Assembly (NCBI GenBank): GCA_002291985.1
Contig: DBBB01000130.1
Location: 1,559-17,648, forward strand
Direction: 5' to 3'
Source of the DNA: Firmicutes bacterium UBA995
Lineage (GTDB): Bacteria > Bacillota > Sulfobacillia > UBA995
Length of the DNA stretch: 16,090 nucleotides
This document shows positions 6,342-13,946 of the stretch, piece after piece. The notes under the pieces are model-generated. The model had not been told where the DNA came from. It saw nothing but the letters and a program-made list of their open reading frames with translations, and searched no databases. Made by a program: the position numbers and the translations under genes. Numbering within the stretch: position 1 is the first letter of the stretch; the number at the start of each line of letters is the position of its first letter.

Positions 6342-7795
6342 GGATGCCAGTACTCCCCGCCACCGGCTTCGGTGGCGCGAGCGAGCACCAGGCGAAAGGC
6401 TACGGCCGCCAGTGATCCCACCGCCAGCAAGGCCGGCGCCCCCGGACCCCCCAGGGCGCCGGGCCAGTAGAGCCCGGCCACGATCACGCCCCCCGAGGCG
6501 CCGAGGGCTGCGAGAAAGCAGTTGCGGGCAGGCCGACCCGGAGCGAGCGCGGGCCATGCCAGCAGGGCGGGTAGGAACGCGAGCAGGCTGAGAGGGTGCC
6601 AGCCGGTCCAGCCGGTCACGGCGGCTGTTGCCAACAGCAGTAGCATTTGTAGTGCGCGGTGGCGCTCGGGCCAGTCGGGCGCCTTCCCGGCGGCCAGGCT
6701 TTTCACCAGCCAGGCGCCGAAGAGGGCGGTCAATCCGGCAACGACCGCGGTCAGCGAACTGCGGAGCGCGCCAGCGCCGAGCAGCAGTCCTCCGGCAGCC
6801 AGCAAGCCACCGGCCGCCTCTCCTGCCACCACCTGCGCCAGGCCGCTGCCCGCCTTCAGCCGGCGATCGACCCGCCGGCGACCGTCCAGCGAGGGAACTC
6901 GTCCCTGCTCCAGGCGGTACTCGTGGACTGCCTTGAGTATCGCACTGTCATCTGCCGGGAAGTGAATGCCCCCGGGAGGGGCGGGGCGCCTGATCCCTGA
7001 AAGCACCCCCGCGAGCAGGGGAATGAGCCAGGTCAACTGCATTATTCCCATGACCGGAGCCGGCACGTATCTCCCTCCGACCAGCAGGTAGACCGATGTG
7101 CTTCGACCCGGCGCCCACCACTGGGGCTCGGGCAACGACGGCAACTCGTCCAGGGCGACCAGCAGCCGCTCGACCGCCTGACCGAGGGTCAGGAGGTCGA
7201 TGTCGTCCAGTCCCACGCCCTGCAAGGTGACGGAGGGCGGCGGGCCGGCGCGCGCCCGGGACCGGGATAGCCGCCGGAGTTCCGCCGCCGGTCCCCCGCC
7301 GACCCGGGCGCCCTCGGCTGCCAGGGCCGCCCGCGCCGCTTGATGTAGCCACAAGGGCAGAGCGCCGGCGCCGGAAGGCCTGACCGAGAATTCGACCCTG
7401 TCGCCTTCACGGTAGTCGAGATGCACGTGCGTGGCCACGGGAAGGTCGGGCAAGTCGCTTTCCCGGGTTATCGCCAGCATGAGGCTCCGGTCGGGAGGGG
7501 AGGCAGCCAGCACGCGCTGCAGCGCCGCCAGCAAGACGGCAGCCGGTCCCGGCTCGGCCGTTACAAGTAGCAGCTCATGGGCGCTAAGGCCGGTCCCCGC
7601 CACCTGCCAGGCCATGGCCCCCTCGGGCGCGGGCGTCGTCCGGAGGTCGCTTTCCCCCAGCACGGGTCGGCCCGCGGGCACGGGGACCGGGGGCAAGGGG
7701 CGAGAAAGGGCTGCCCCGATCATCAGCCCCAGCACGCAGTAGATCCAGGGGGAAGGCCGGAAGCCCCAGCGCCGAGGGGGCACGCGACCGCGCAT
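6338..7795 (-). CDS. GAA1/GPAA1-like membrane protein (degenerate M28-type lumenal domain plus 7 TM)
   Basis: The 485-residue protein has one N-terminal membrane segment (about 17-33), an extracytoplasmic alpha/beta domain (about 40-245), and seven further hydrophobic segments (about 247-268, 320-343, 347-370, 380-398, 401-419, 425-443, 455-473). This is the topology of GAA1/GPAA1, the GPI-transamidase subunit with an M28-peptidase-like lumenal domain. Two stretches at the domain-membrane junction also fit: LTLGQAVERLLVALDEL (203-217, compare 'lG.a.E..lRsLnnL' in GAA1) and VYLLVGGRYVPAPVMGI (235-251, compare 'fyLl...rfvpIg.Y'). I see no M28 zinc-ligand set. ATG 7795 has AGGAGGGATC just upstream, overlapping the cysS stop, and the product overlaps the ceramidase-like gene by ATGA. 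The assignment rests on architecture and short motifs; a plain membrane M28-like protein is the alternative. Confidence 0.6.
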   Translation of the reverse strand: MRGRVPPRRWGFRPSPWIYCVLGLMIGAALSRPLPPVPVPAGRPVLGESDLRTTPAPEGAMAWQVAGTGLSAHELLLVTAEPGPAAVLLAALQRVLAASPPDRSLMLAITRESDLPDLPVATHVHLDYREGDRVEFSVRPSGAGALPLWLHQAARAALAAEGARVGGGPAAELRRLSRSRARAGPPPSVTLQGVGLDDIDLLTLGQAVERLLVALDELPSLPEPQWWAPGRSTSVYLLVGGRYVPAPVMGIMQLTWLIPLLAGVLSGIRRPAPPGGIHFPADDSAILKAVHEYRLEQGRVPSLDGRRRVDRRLKAGSGLAQVVAGEAAGGLLAAGGLLLGAGALRSSLTAVVAGLTALFGAWLVKSLAAGKAPDWPERHRALQMLLLLATAAVTGWTGWHPLSLLAFLPALLAWPALAPGRPARNCFLAALGASGGVIVAGLYWPGALGGPGAPALLAVGSLAAVAFRLVLARATEAGGGEYWHP

Positions 7796-7809
7796 GGCCG
7801 GATCCCTCC

Positions 7810-9234
7810 TCAGGAAGGTACATTCGCCCTGATCCGGCGCACCCTGGGCCCGGCGGGTCCGTCCTCCACCGCGTAGCCCAGGGAGGCAATCTGCCGTCGC
7901 AAGGTGTCCGCCCGGTCCCAGTCCCGCGCCGAGCGAGCGGCCCGCCGTTCCTCCACCAGGGCCAGAACCTCTCCCGGCAGGTTCCGGGCAGCCGGCTCTC
8001 GCTCCCCGGCGGCGGCCGCACCCAGGTCCAGTCCCAGCACCTCGTCCCACTCAGAGAGGAGCCCCAGCGCCTCCCCGGCTGCGACCGGCCGGTCGCGCAC
8101 TACTTCCCAGACCAGAGCCAACGCCCGGGGGAAGCTCAGGTCGTCGGCGATGGCCGTCAGGAACTCCTCCTGGAGCCCTGCGTGTGGCGGACCGGGTCGC
8201 CCCTCCGCCTCCCGCGCCAGGGCGAACACGGCTTCCCACAATCGGTCCAGGGCGCGGGCCGCCCCCTCCAGGGCGTCCCAGGTGAAGTTGAGCTTGGCCC
8301 GGTAGTGAGCGTTCAGACAGAAGTAGCGGTAGGCAAGGGGATGAAAGCCCCTGGCCAGCAGGTCGTTCATGGTGTAGGCGTTGCCAAGGCTCTTCCCCAT
8401 TCGGCCGCCGTCCACCAGCAAGAACTCGTTGTGCAGCCACCAGCGGACGACGGAGTGGCCGGTGGCAGCATCCGCTTGCGCCACCTCGTTCTCATGGTGG
8501 ACGGGTATGTGGTCCGCGCCGCCGGTATGGATGTCAATGCGGTCGCCGAGATAGGTCATACCCATGGCCGAGCATTCGATGTGCCAGCCGGGGTAACCGG
8601 GCCCCCAGGGGCTGTCCCATTGCATGAGGTGGTCGGGATCCGCCTTGCGCCACAGTGCAAAGTCGGCCGGATGGCGCTTTTCCGGGTTTACGCCTATACG
8701 GGCGCCGGGCTCCTGACCTGCCAGGTCCACCCCGGACAGACGCCCGTACCCGGGGAAACGGGTCACGTCGAAATACACCCCGTCGCCGATGACATACGCG
8801 TAACCGCGGTCTACCAGCCGTTGCACCAGCCGGATCATCTCGGGGATATGGTCGGTTGCGCGGCACACGATGGTGGGACGCTTGATGTTCAGTGCCTGAC
8901 AGTGCTCGAAGAACAGTCGGGTGTAAGCGTCCGCGATTTCCAGCGGGGACTTGCGTTCGCGCCTGGCGCCCGCCAGCATCTTGTCCTCGCCCTCGTCGGC
9001 ATCCGAGGTCAGGTGGCCGACATCGGTGATGTTCATCACGTGGCGAACGGTGTATCCGGTCGACTCGAGCGTTCGGCGCAGGCTATCGGCGAAAACGTAG
9101 GCCCGTAGATTGCCGACATGGGCAAGATCGTAGACGGTGGGGCCGCAGGTATAGATGCCCACCACCGGGGGACTTGACGGCGCCAGCCGCTCTTTGGTGC
9201 GCCCAAGCGTATTGTACAGGTAAACGGGACGCAA
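7810..9234 (-). CDS. cysS: Cysteinyl-tRNA synthetase
   Basis: Class I synthetase that charges tRNA-Cys in the cytoplasm. Visible motifs: YTCGPTVYDLAHVGNLRAYV with the zinc cysteine Cys30 and the HIGH-type HVGN (39-42), NITDVGH, GWHIECSAMGM, DIHTGGADHIPVHHENEVAQ with the zinc-binding Cys/His/His set, and GRMGKSLGN in place of KMSKS. The C-terminal helical DALR region and small terminal domain are present; 474 residues is normal. The start is TTG at 9234, with AGGAGGG (9249-9243) upstream and no ATG nearby. No T-box leader fits: only 70 nt separate it from the preceding co-directional gene. It is followed at 14 nt by the GAA1-like gene. Confidence 0.97.
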   Translation of the reverse strand: MRPVYLYNTLGRTKERLAPSSPPVVGIYTCGPTVYDLAHVGNLRAYVFADSLRRTLESTGYTVRHVMNITDVGHLTSDADEGEDKMLAGARRERKSPLEIADAYTRLFFEHCQALNIKRPTIVCRATDHIPEMIRLVQRLVDRGYAYVIGDGVYFDVTRFPGYGRLSGVDLAGQEPGARIGVNPEKRHPADFALWRKADPDHLMQWDSPWGPGYPGWHIECSAMGMTYLGDRIDIHTGGADHIPVHHENEVAQADAATGHSVVRWWLHNEFLLVDGGRMGKSLGNAYTMNDLLARGFHPLAYRYFCLNAHYRAKLNFTWDALEGAARALDRLWEAVFALAREAEGRPGPPHAGLQEEFLTAIADDLSFPRALALVWEVVRDRPVAAGEALGLLSEWDEVLGLDLGAAAAGEREPAARNLPGEVLALVEERRAARSARDWDRADTLRRQIASLGYAVEDGPAGPRVRRIRANVPS

Positions 9235-9242
9235 GCGTACTT

Positions 9243-9249
9243 CCCTCCT
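9243..9249 (-). promoter_or_regulatory. Ribosome binding site deciding the TTG start of cysS
   Basis: On the minus strand AGGAGGG precedes TTG 9234 with 9 nt between GGAGG and the start codon. The encoded protein then begins RPVYLYNTLGRTKE, the usual start of CysS. Confidence 0.65.
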
Positions 9250-9304
9250 GCAACCAGTTCGAGATCAACCTGCTAGCCTGCCACTATCGGCGCTTCCCAT
9301 GCTC

Positions 9305-9655
9305 TCACCCGAGCAAGCTTTCTGCCTCCCGCGCCTGCCTCGTCGCCGACAGCTCGTGCCCGCCCAGTCGACGCAACTCCAGCCGCACAACCCGGCCGGG
9401 GCACCACAAGATCTTGCGGTCCGCCTCTTCCCAGCCGAAGTTCCAGCGCATGTCGGCTTCCGTCCGAAAGGTGTGCAACGTCGGAAACAGGTGATGGAAT
9501 AGGTCGCCACACACCTCGGGCGGAGTGCAGTAATCGAACTCGTAAGTGTCTCCCGGTTCGTGTCCGGCCCGGCAGGCACGAGGGGGCTCGACCTCCGAAC
9601 CGACTGCGAGGATCGTGATCCGGAATCGGCAAGGTTCGGGATACCACTTGCGCAT
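9305..9655 (-). CDS. TIGR04076-type small conserved protein
   Basis: Protein of 116 residues that I match to the TIGR04076 family: ITILAVGSE at the start, CRAGHEPGDTYEFDYCTPP in the middle (family form 'C..GHkvGd.f.f....CP'), HHLFPTLHTFR, and the closing CPGRVVRLELRR. Cysteines at 28, 43, 49 and 85 and His32 could bind metal, though this is inference. The function of the family is not known. ATG 9655 is preceded by AGGAGGGG (9670-9663) at suitable distance; a TTG six codons upstream overlaps that site and is unlikely to be used. It is the first gene of the minus-strand run toward cysS (70-nt gap), so co-transcription is likely but not proven. Confidence 0.75.
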   Translation of the reverse strand: MRKWYPEPCRFRITILAVGSEVEPPRACRAGHEPGDTYEFDYCTPPEVCGDLFHHLFPTLHTFRTEADMRWNFGWEEADRKILWCPGRVVRLELRRLGGHELSATRQAREAESLLG

Positions 9656-9798
9656 GGTCCTTCCCCTCCTCAAGGGGAATGGTTCGGCAGCCCGGTCCCT
9701 TCCCCTGCCTTACAGGCGGGGGCGACCATCAGCCTTTTGGGAGTTCGGGCAAGCCGTGGTGTCCAGGGATCGCACGGCCGGGCAGCGAATGGTTGCTC

Positions 9799-9807
9799 GG
9801 GAGGGGA
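9799..9807 (+). promoter_or_regulatory. Ribosome binding site GGGAGGGGA deciding the TTG start of fabI
   Basis: The GGAGG core at 9800-9804 lies 9 nt before TTG 9814. From this codon the protein reads (M)DLLKGKTGLVLGVAN, matching the usual start of FabI. The frame stays open back to 9679, but the added residues have no family character. Confidence 0.7.
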
Positions 9808-9813
9808 TGGCAG

Positions 9814-10587
9814 TTGGACTTACTGAAGGGCAAGACCGGTCTGGTGCTCGGGGTCGCCAATCATCGCAGCCTTGCCTGGCACATCGCCGGCGCCTGCTCC
9901 CGGGCCGGGGCACGCGTGATCCTCACCTATCAGAATGATCGCCTGGGCGAGAATGTCCGCGAACTCACAAAAGGTCTGCAGGATGCGATGACCTTCCCTT
10001 GCGACGTGACCGACGACGACGACCTGGCCGCGCTCGCCCAGTTTGTCGGAGAAAACGCCCCGAAACTGGACTTCCTGGTTCACAGCCTGGCGTGGGCCCG
10101 ACGCGAGGAACTCGAAGGCGAGTTCCTCACCACATCTCGCGAAGGCTACCGGGAAGCCCATGATGTCAGCGTCTACTCGCTGGTGGCGCTCGCCCGCCTC
10201 GCGCGTCCTTTCCTCCGGGCCGGCGGTGGGGGGAGCGTCCTCGCCCTGACTTTCCACGGATCCCAGCGAGTGTTCCCCGGCTACAACGTCATGGGGACGG
10301 CCAAGGCCAGTCTGGAGGCAGCCGTGCGCTATCTGGCCCATGACCTGGGCCCGGACAACATTCGGGTGAATGCCCTGTCGCCCGGGCCGGTGCGGACACT
10401 GGCCGCCAGCGGCGTCAAGGGTCTCGTGCGCATGCTCGACCTGTACCGCCAGCGCGCCCCGTTACGACGGGCCCCCGATCCGGCGGAGATCGCTGACGCC
10501 GCCCTGTTCTTGCTCAGTCACCTCGGCCGGGGGGTGACGGGCGAGATCCTGTACGTCGACGGCGGCTACCATCTGACCGCCGTCTAG
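9814..10587 (+). CDS. fabI: Enoyl-[acyl-carrier-protein] reductase, FabI type
   Basis: Short-chain dehydrogenase fold enzyme that reduces trans-2-enoyl-ACP with NAD(P)H in the last step of each fatty-acid elongation cycle. Seen: the FabI nucleotide-binding start GKTGLVLGVANHRSLAWHIA, CDVTDDDDL, FLVHSLAWARREELEG, the catalytic block GYNVMGTAKASLEAAVRYLA with Tyr157 and Lys164, then IRVNALSPGPVRTLAASGVK and the C-terminal GEILYVDGGYH. At 257 residues it is standard FabI size. At the position of the first active-site tyrosine (Tyr146 in Escherichia coli) there is Phe147 (LTFHGSQRVFP), while Tyr157 and Lys164 keep exact spacing. It stands alone: divergent from the TIGR04076-cysS operon (158-bp gap with no clear promoter or FapR-like site) and convergent with the SLH-GH18 gene. 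Confidence 0.9.
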   Translation: MDLLKGKTGLVLGVANHRSLAWHIAGACSRAGARVILTYQNDRLGENVRELTKGLQDAMTFPCDVTDDDDLAALAQFVGENAPKLDFLVHSLAWARREELEGEFLTTSREGYREAHDVSVYSLVALARLARPFLRAGGGGSVLALTFHGSQRVFPGYNVMGTAKASLEAAVRYLAHDLGPDNIRVNALSPGPVRTLAASGVKGLVRMLDLYRQRAPLRRAPDPAEIADAALFLLSHLGRGVTGEILYVDGGYHLTAV

Positions 10588-10607
10588 CCTGACCGGCGGG
10601 CAGCGAT

Positions 10608-10635
10608 GGGCGCTATCGCCGCGGCCATAGCGCCC
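10608..10635. terminator. Inverted repeat at a convergent gene end, candidate terminator
   Basis: GGGCGCTAT and ATAGCGCCC form a perfect 9-bp stem with a 10-nt GC-rich loop. It follows the fabI stop by 20 bp and overlaps the last codons and stop of the convergent SLH-GH18 gene. No T-tract is present, so function as a terminator is only suggested by position. Confidence 0.4.
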
Positions 10636-12244
10636 TCCGGAACTCCTGCCAGTACTCGGGGGGCTCGAATTCCAGCCGCCACATCCCGAGACCGCCGAGA
10701 TTGTGCCGGTCAATCAGGCCCAGTTTCATGCCGAGACCTTGGGGCTCGGTCACCCATACCCGGTACCACGTGCCCCGTTCGGGATGCCGGTAGCGGAAGG
10801 TCAACTCGGCCGTCACCGGGCACGGCGCCAGGGGGACGTTGGCCTCCCGCGCCCGGTTTATGGCGCTGCGGGCGAAGATGGCCGTGGCCGGCCCCCCCCC
10901 GTCAGGCCACTGGTACCCGTAGGCGGGGATACCCAGAAGGACTTTCGCGGAAGGCACCTGGCTCACCGCGAACTGGATCACCTGTTCGGCCCAGTTCAGG
11001 GCACCTACCGGGCCCGGTGGGCTCGTGCGATGGTGCTGGTCGTAAGTCATAACCATCAGGAAATCGACCGACCGGCCGATCCCCGCGTAGTCGTAAGCCG
11101 TTGCCCAGTGCTGGCGCAGCATGGCCGCGGTGCGCGCCGGCACCGAGGCCACGACCAGATACCCCTGAGGGCGCAGGGCCGCCGCCACCTCGGCCACGAA
11201 AGATGTGTAGGCATCGCGGTCGGCCGGGTCGACGTTCTCGAAATTGAGGTCCACCCCCGAGTATCCGCGGGCCATTAGTTCCCGGACCCCATCCACGGCT
11301 CGCCGGCGGGCGGCGGGATCGTTGAGCAACTCCCTGTTGACCGACCGATCGTGATTGCCCAGCTTGGCCACAATGGGTCGACCCCGGGCCGCTCCCCAGG
11401 CCATGGTCCGGGGGCTGTCGATCCCCACCAGGCGGCCGTCACCTCTCAACACATACGACACGTATACCAGGATGTCGATCTGGTCGCCAAACTCCTGGAG
11501 GTGCCGGTAGGCGGCATCGGTGTTGACGTAGTAGACCAGCACCAGGGCGCGGGGCAGCACGGCGGGAGGGGTGATGGGCGCCTTCTTGATGGGTGCGAGT
11601 TCCTGGACGATGTCCCGGAAGCGCACGACCAGTTCGGCCGCCTCGGCCCGGGTGACCGGTTCATCGGGAGCAAACCGACCGGGCGCCCCGGGCATAACCG
11701 GCCGGGCAAGGAACACCCGGGTGCGCACGGCGGCGGACGCCTCGGCCGCCCAGGCCGGCACCTGGGCACCGTCGGCAAAGAGGTGGAAGAAGCGGGGGTC
11801 AGCCTTCACCCCAAGCCGGACCAGATAGCGGCCGAGGATCAGCGCCATCTCCACGCGGCGCAACCCCCGGGTCGGCCCGAAACTGCCATCGGGGAAACCG
11901 CGGATCAGGTCCGCGGCCCGGATCGCCGCCACTTGCGGGCGGTTGGCCTCCGGTATCGTCCCCCAATCGGTGAAGGGAGGTTGGGAGACTTCCGGCGTGG
12001 TCAGTTCCAGGGCGCGCGCCGCCCATACCGCGAAATCCAGCCGGGTAACGGGGATGTCCGGCTGGAACCGCCGATCTTCGGTCATGTCGATGATGCCCCC
12101 GAACAGCAGGGCACGGATGAAGGACTCTGAGCCGTGTCCCTGGATGTCGCCGAACTCGACGATTACTTGCGCCGCTACCTGGGCTCCGAGCACCACCAGG
12201 CATAACAGCACAAACCAGGCGCGCAACCAGGGCCGCCGAAACAC
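10613..12244 (-). CDS. S-layer-homology protein with YaaH/SleL-type glycoside hydrolase 18 domain
   Basis: Surface protein of 543 residues. A signal peptide (FRRPWLRAWFVLLCLVVLGA) is followed by three SLH units at about 30-82 (FGDIQGH..RFQPDIPVTRLDFA), 90-146 (FTDWGTIP..GFPDGSFGPTRGLRRVE) and 155-212 (LFADGAQVP..RFAPDEPVTRAEAAE), which attach proteins to secondary wall polymers. A family 18 barrel follows from about 233: ALVLVYYVNTD, IVAKLGNHD, GYSGVDLNFENVDPADR with the catalytic Glu336, VMTYDQHH, LLGIPAYGY and GGLGMWRLE. The FENVDPADR form matches spore-cortex-lytic glucosaminidases (YaaH/SleL), so peptidoglycan rather than chitin is the likely substrate. The GH18 pattern has Asn334 where Asp normally stands two residues before the Glu. 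GTG 12244 is chosen for its GGAGGT site at 6 nt; a TTG at 12286 would give a longer leader. It lies 117 nt downstream of, and co-directional with, a MATE pump gene. Confidence 0.88.
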   Translation of the reverse strand: MFRRPWLRAWFVLLCLVVLGAQVAAQVIVEFGDIQGHGSESFIRALLFGGIIDMTEDRRFQPDIPVTRLDFAVWAARALELTTPEVSQPPFTDWGTIPEANRPQVAAIRAADLIRGFPDGSFGPTRGLRRVEMALILGRYLVRLGVKADPRFFHLFADGAQVPAWAAEASAAVRTRVFLARPVMPGAPGRFAPDEPVTRAEAAELVVRFRDIVQELAPIKKAPITPPAVLPRALVLVYYVNTDAAYRHLQEFGDQIDILVYVSYVLRGDGRLVGIDSPRTMAWGAARGRPIVAKLGNHDRSVNRELLNDPAARRRAVDGVRELMARGYSGVDLNFENVDPADRDAYTSFVAEVAAALRPQGYLVVASVPARTAAMLRQHWATAYDYAGIGRSVDFLMVMTYDQHHRTSPPGPVGALNWAEQVIQFAVSQVPSAKVLLGIPAYGYQWPDGGGPATAIFARSAINRAREANVPLAPCPVTAELTFRYRHPERGTWYRVWVTEPQGLGMKLGLIDRHNLGGLGMWRLEFEPPEYWQEFRRALWPRR

Positions 12245-12250
12245 GAAACC

Positions 12251-12256
12251 ACCTCC
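12251..12256 (-). promoter_or_regulatory. Ribosome binding site GGAGGT deciding a GTG start
   Basis: On the minus strand GGAGGT is followed by 6 nt and GTG at 12244. Starting here places the hydrophobic signal segment about ten residues from the N-terminus, as expected for a signal peptide. Confidence 0.65.
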
Positions 12257-12361
12257 GAACAGAGCTTTCGCCTGCCGCGTATTCAATGCTCAGACCGGAA
12301 ATCCCTGCTCAAGCAGATAGCTTCATCCCCGGTGTCCGCGTGGCGGGAGGCTGATCGACCG

Positions 12362-13771
12362 TCAGATCTGGATGCTTTTCCAGCGGCCGGCGCGATAGCG
12401 CCAGAACATCAGGGTTCCGCGTACCGTCAGGTCGATGGACATGGCTATCCAGGCGCCGGGCAAACCGAAACCCAGACCCGTGAACAAAAGCGCCAGGGGA
12501 ATCCGCACCAGCCAGATGCCGAAAGCGGTGATGAACAGGGTCCATCGGGTATCGCCCGCCCCGCGCAAGGCCCCGGCCATGACCATCGAGGAAGCCAGGA
12601 CGGGCTGCGCCAGTCCGACAATCTTCAGGCAGATCGAGGCCAGGTCCACTACCTGCGGGTCCTGGGTGAACACGAGCACCATCGGGCGGGAAAAAGCAAA
12701 GAAGAAGATGCCCATCACCGACATCAAGGCAACGGCGTAATGCAGCGTCTGGTAACCGGCGGCCTCCGCCGCCCGGGGCTTGCGCGCGCCCAGTCCCTGC
12801 CCTACCAGCGTTGTCGCCGCCAGGGCGAAACCGAAACCCGGAGTGAAAGACAGCGATTCGACGTTGAGCGCCACCCGGTGCGCCGCGAAAGCGGCCGTGC
12901 CCAGCCCGGCAACGATCCGTGCATATCCCGTCATGCCCAGCCGCATCATGAACTGCTCGCCGGCAGCCGGTAGTCCCACCCTTAACAGCCGCGTCAGGGT
13001 CTCCCCCTGCCAGCTCCGGAAACCGGCCAGAGACAGGCGAAGGCAGCTCCGCCCGCTCATCAGCACCCATAGCGTCACCAGGCCCGACAAGGAGCGGGCA
13101 GTCAGCGTGGCGATGCCTGCACCCAGCACCCCCAGCCGGGGCAGCCCCAGGTGGCCGAATATCAACAAGAAGGCCAGCGTGATATGAAGCAGGTTCACGG
13201 CACCCGCGACATACAGGGGAGTGCGGGTGTCGCCCGCCCCTCGCATGGTGGCATTGCCCACCACCGACAAGGCCAGGAAGGGAATGGAGGCACACATCAG
13301 CCGAAAATATGGGGTGCCCAGCGCGAGGACGTCAGGCGCCGCCCCCATCAAGATGAGCGCCCGCGGCGCCGCCAGGAACACGGCGCCCCCCAGGAGGGCC
13401 CCCAGCCCCAAGCTGACCAGGATGGCCTGGTGAGCGACGCGCCCGGCGGCCGCCAGGTCCCGGGAGCCGGCATGCCGGGCGACGAGGGCGGTGGTGCCCA
13501 CGTTGAAGGCGGCGAAACTGACCAGGACCAGCATGATGATCTGGTCGCTCATCCCCACGGCGGCGATGGCGGCGGGTCCGATACTGCCCACCAGGATCAT
13601 GTCGACCATGCCCAGCGCCATCTGCAGCATCTGCTCGGCCACGGCCGGCCAGGCCAGGGCCACAACCCGGCGGCGGAGGATGCCTCCCCGGAAGAATCGA
13701 AGCAGGGCCCGGCGCCAGGGCGAAGCCGTGCGGGTTCCGGGCGAGGGTAACGAAGCAGGGGACCAGGACAT
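12362..13771 (-). CDS. MATE-family multidrug/cation antiporter (DinF/NorM type)
   Basis: Inner-membrane exporter of 469 residues with about 12 membrane segments in two halves. Family features: the N-terminal half starts RRRVVALAWPAVAEQMLQMA and MVDMILVGSIGPAAIAAVG, with TALVARHAGSRD and GAGDTRTPLYV; the second half starts LLRVGLPAAGEQFMMRLGM, with AAHRVALNVESLSFTPGFG, TLVGQGLGARKP and again GALRGAGDTRWTLFIT. These repeated RGAGDTR and GQ..GA motifs mark MATE proteins, which use H+ or Na+ gradients to expel drugs or metabolites. ATG 13771 has AGGTGATT a few bases upstream; the open frame extending to 14071 crosses non-coding DNA. It is divergent from the LarA-like gene and shares a 265-bp upstream region with it. 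Substrate cannot be told from sequence. Confidence 0.93.
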   Translation of the reverse strand: MSWSPASLPSPGTRTASPWRRALLRFFRGGILRRRVVALAWPAVAEQMLQMALGMVDMILVGSIGPAAIAAVGMSDQIIMLVLVSFAAFNVGTTALVARHAGSRDLAAAGRVAHQAILVSLGLGALLGGAVFLAAPRALILMGAAPDVLALGTPYFRLMCASIPFLALSVVGNATMRGAGDTRTPLYVAGAVNLLHITLAFLLIFGHLGLPRLGVLGAGIATLTARSLSGLVTLWVLMSGRSCLRLSLAGFRSWQGETLTRLLRVGLPAAGEQFMMRLGMTGYARIVAGLGTAAFAAHRVALNVESLSFTPGFGFALAATTLVGQGLGARKPRAAEAAGYQTLHYAVALMSVMGIFFFAFSRPMVLVFTQDPQVVDLASICLKIVGLAQPVLASSMVMAGALRGAGDTRWTLFITAFGIWLVRIPLALLFTGLGFGLPGAWIAMSIDLTVRGTLMFWRYRAGRWKSIQI

Positions 13772-13903
13772 CAAGGAATCACCTGTTGGCAGCGGCTTCG
13801 CCCGCCCGTCTGTTTTCTCCTGCTTGAGGGTGGATTGGGGCAGGTCCCGGGCCCGCCCCGACGTTCCCGGTAAGCATGGTAATCGCGCATCTACGATTCG
13901 GCA

Positions 13904-13946
13904 CAGCAATGCCCACACACAGCAACGCTCAACGCAGCAATGCTCA
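13904..13946. repeat. Three 12-bp direct repeats in a divergent intergenic region, candidate operator
   Basis: Copies CAGCAATGCCCA (13904), CAGCAACGCTCA (13920) and CAGCAATGCTCA (13935) have consensus CAGCAAYGCYCA and are spaced 16 and 15 bp apart. An 11-bp palindrome TCACTGAGTGA (13944-13954) abuts the third copy. They lie between the divergent MATE pump and LarA-like genes, about 40-80 bp upstream of the latter's -10 candidate. The arrangement suggests binding of a regulator; which gene it controls is unknown. Confidence 0.5.

Noticed and set aside
8182..9108. 308-codon plus-strand frame antisense to cysS
   Set aside because: The opposite strand encodes an unambiguous synthetase; this frame is a GC-driven shadow.
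9235..9304. Possible T-box leader upstream of cysS
   Set aside because: Only 70 nt separate the genes; no specifier stem, T-box sequence or terminator is visible.
9656..9813. Possible riboswitch or FapR operator before fabI
   Set aside because: I found only a weak imperfect GC hairpin near 9700-9725 and no sequence resembling known riboswitch cores or the FapR site.
11351..12130. 259-codon plus-strand frame antisense to the SLH-GH18 gene
   Set aside because: His/Gly/Gln-rich shadow of a gene with signal peptide, three SLH units and GH18 motifs on the other strand.
13904..13946. Possible CRISPR array
   Set aside because: Repeats are only 12 bp with 3-4 bp gaps and three copies; there is no room for spacers and no cas genes.
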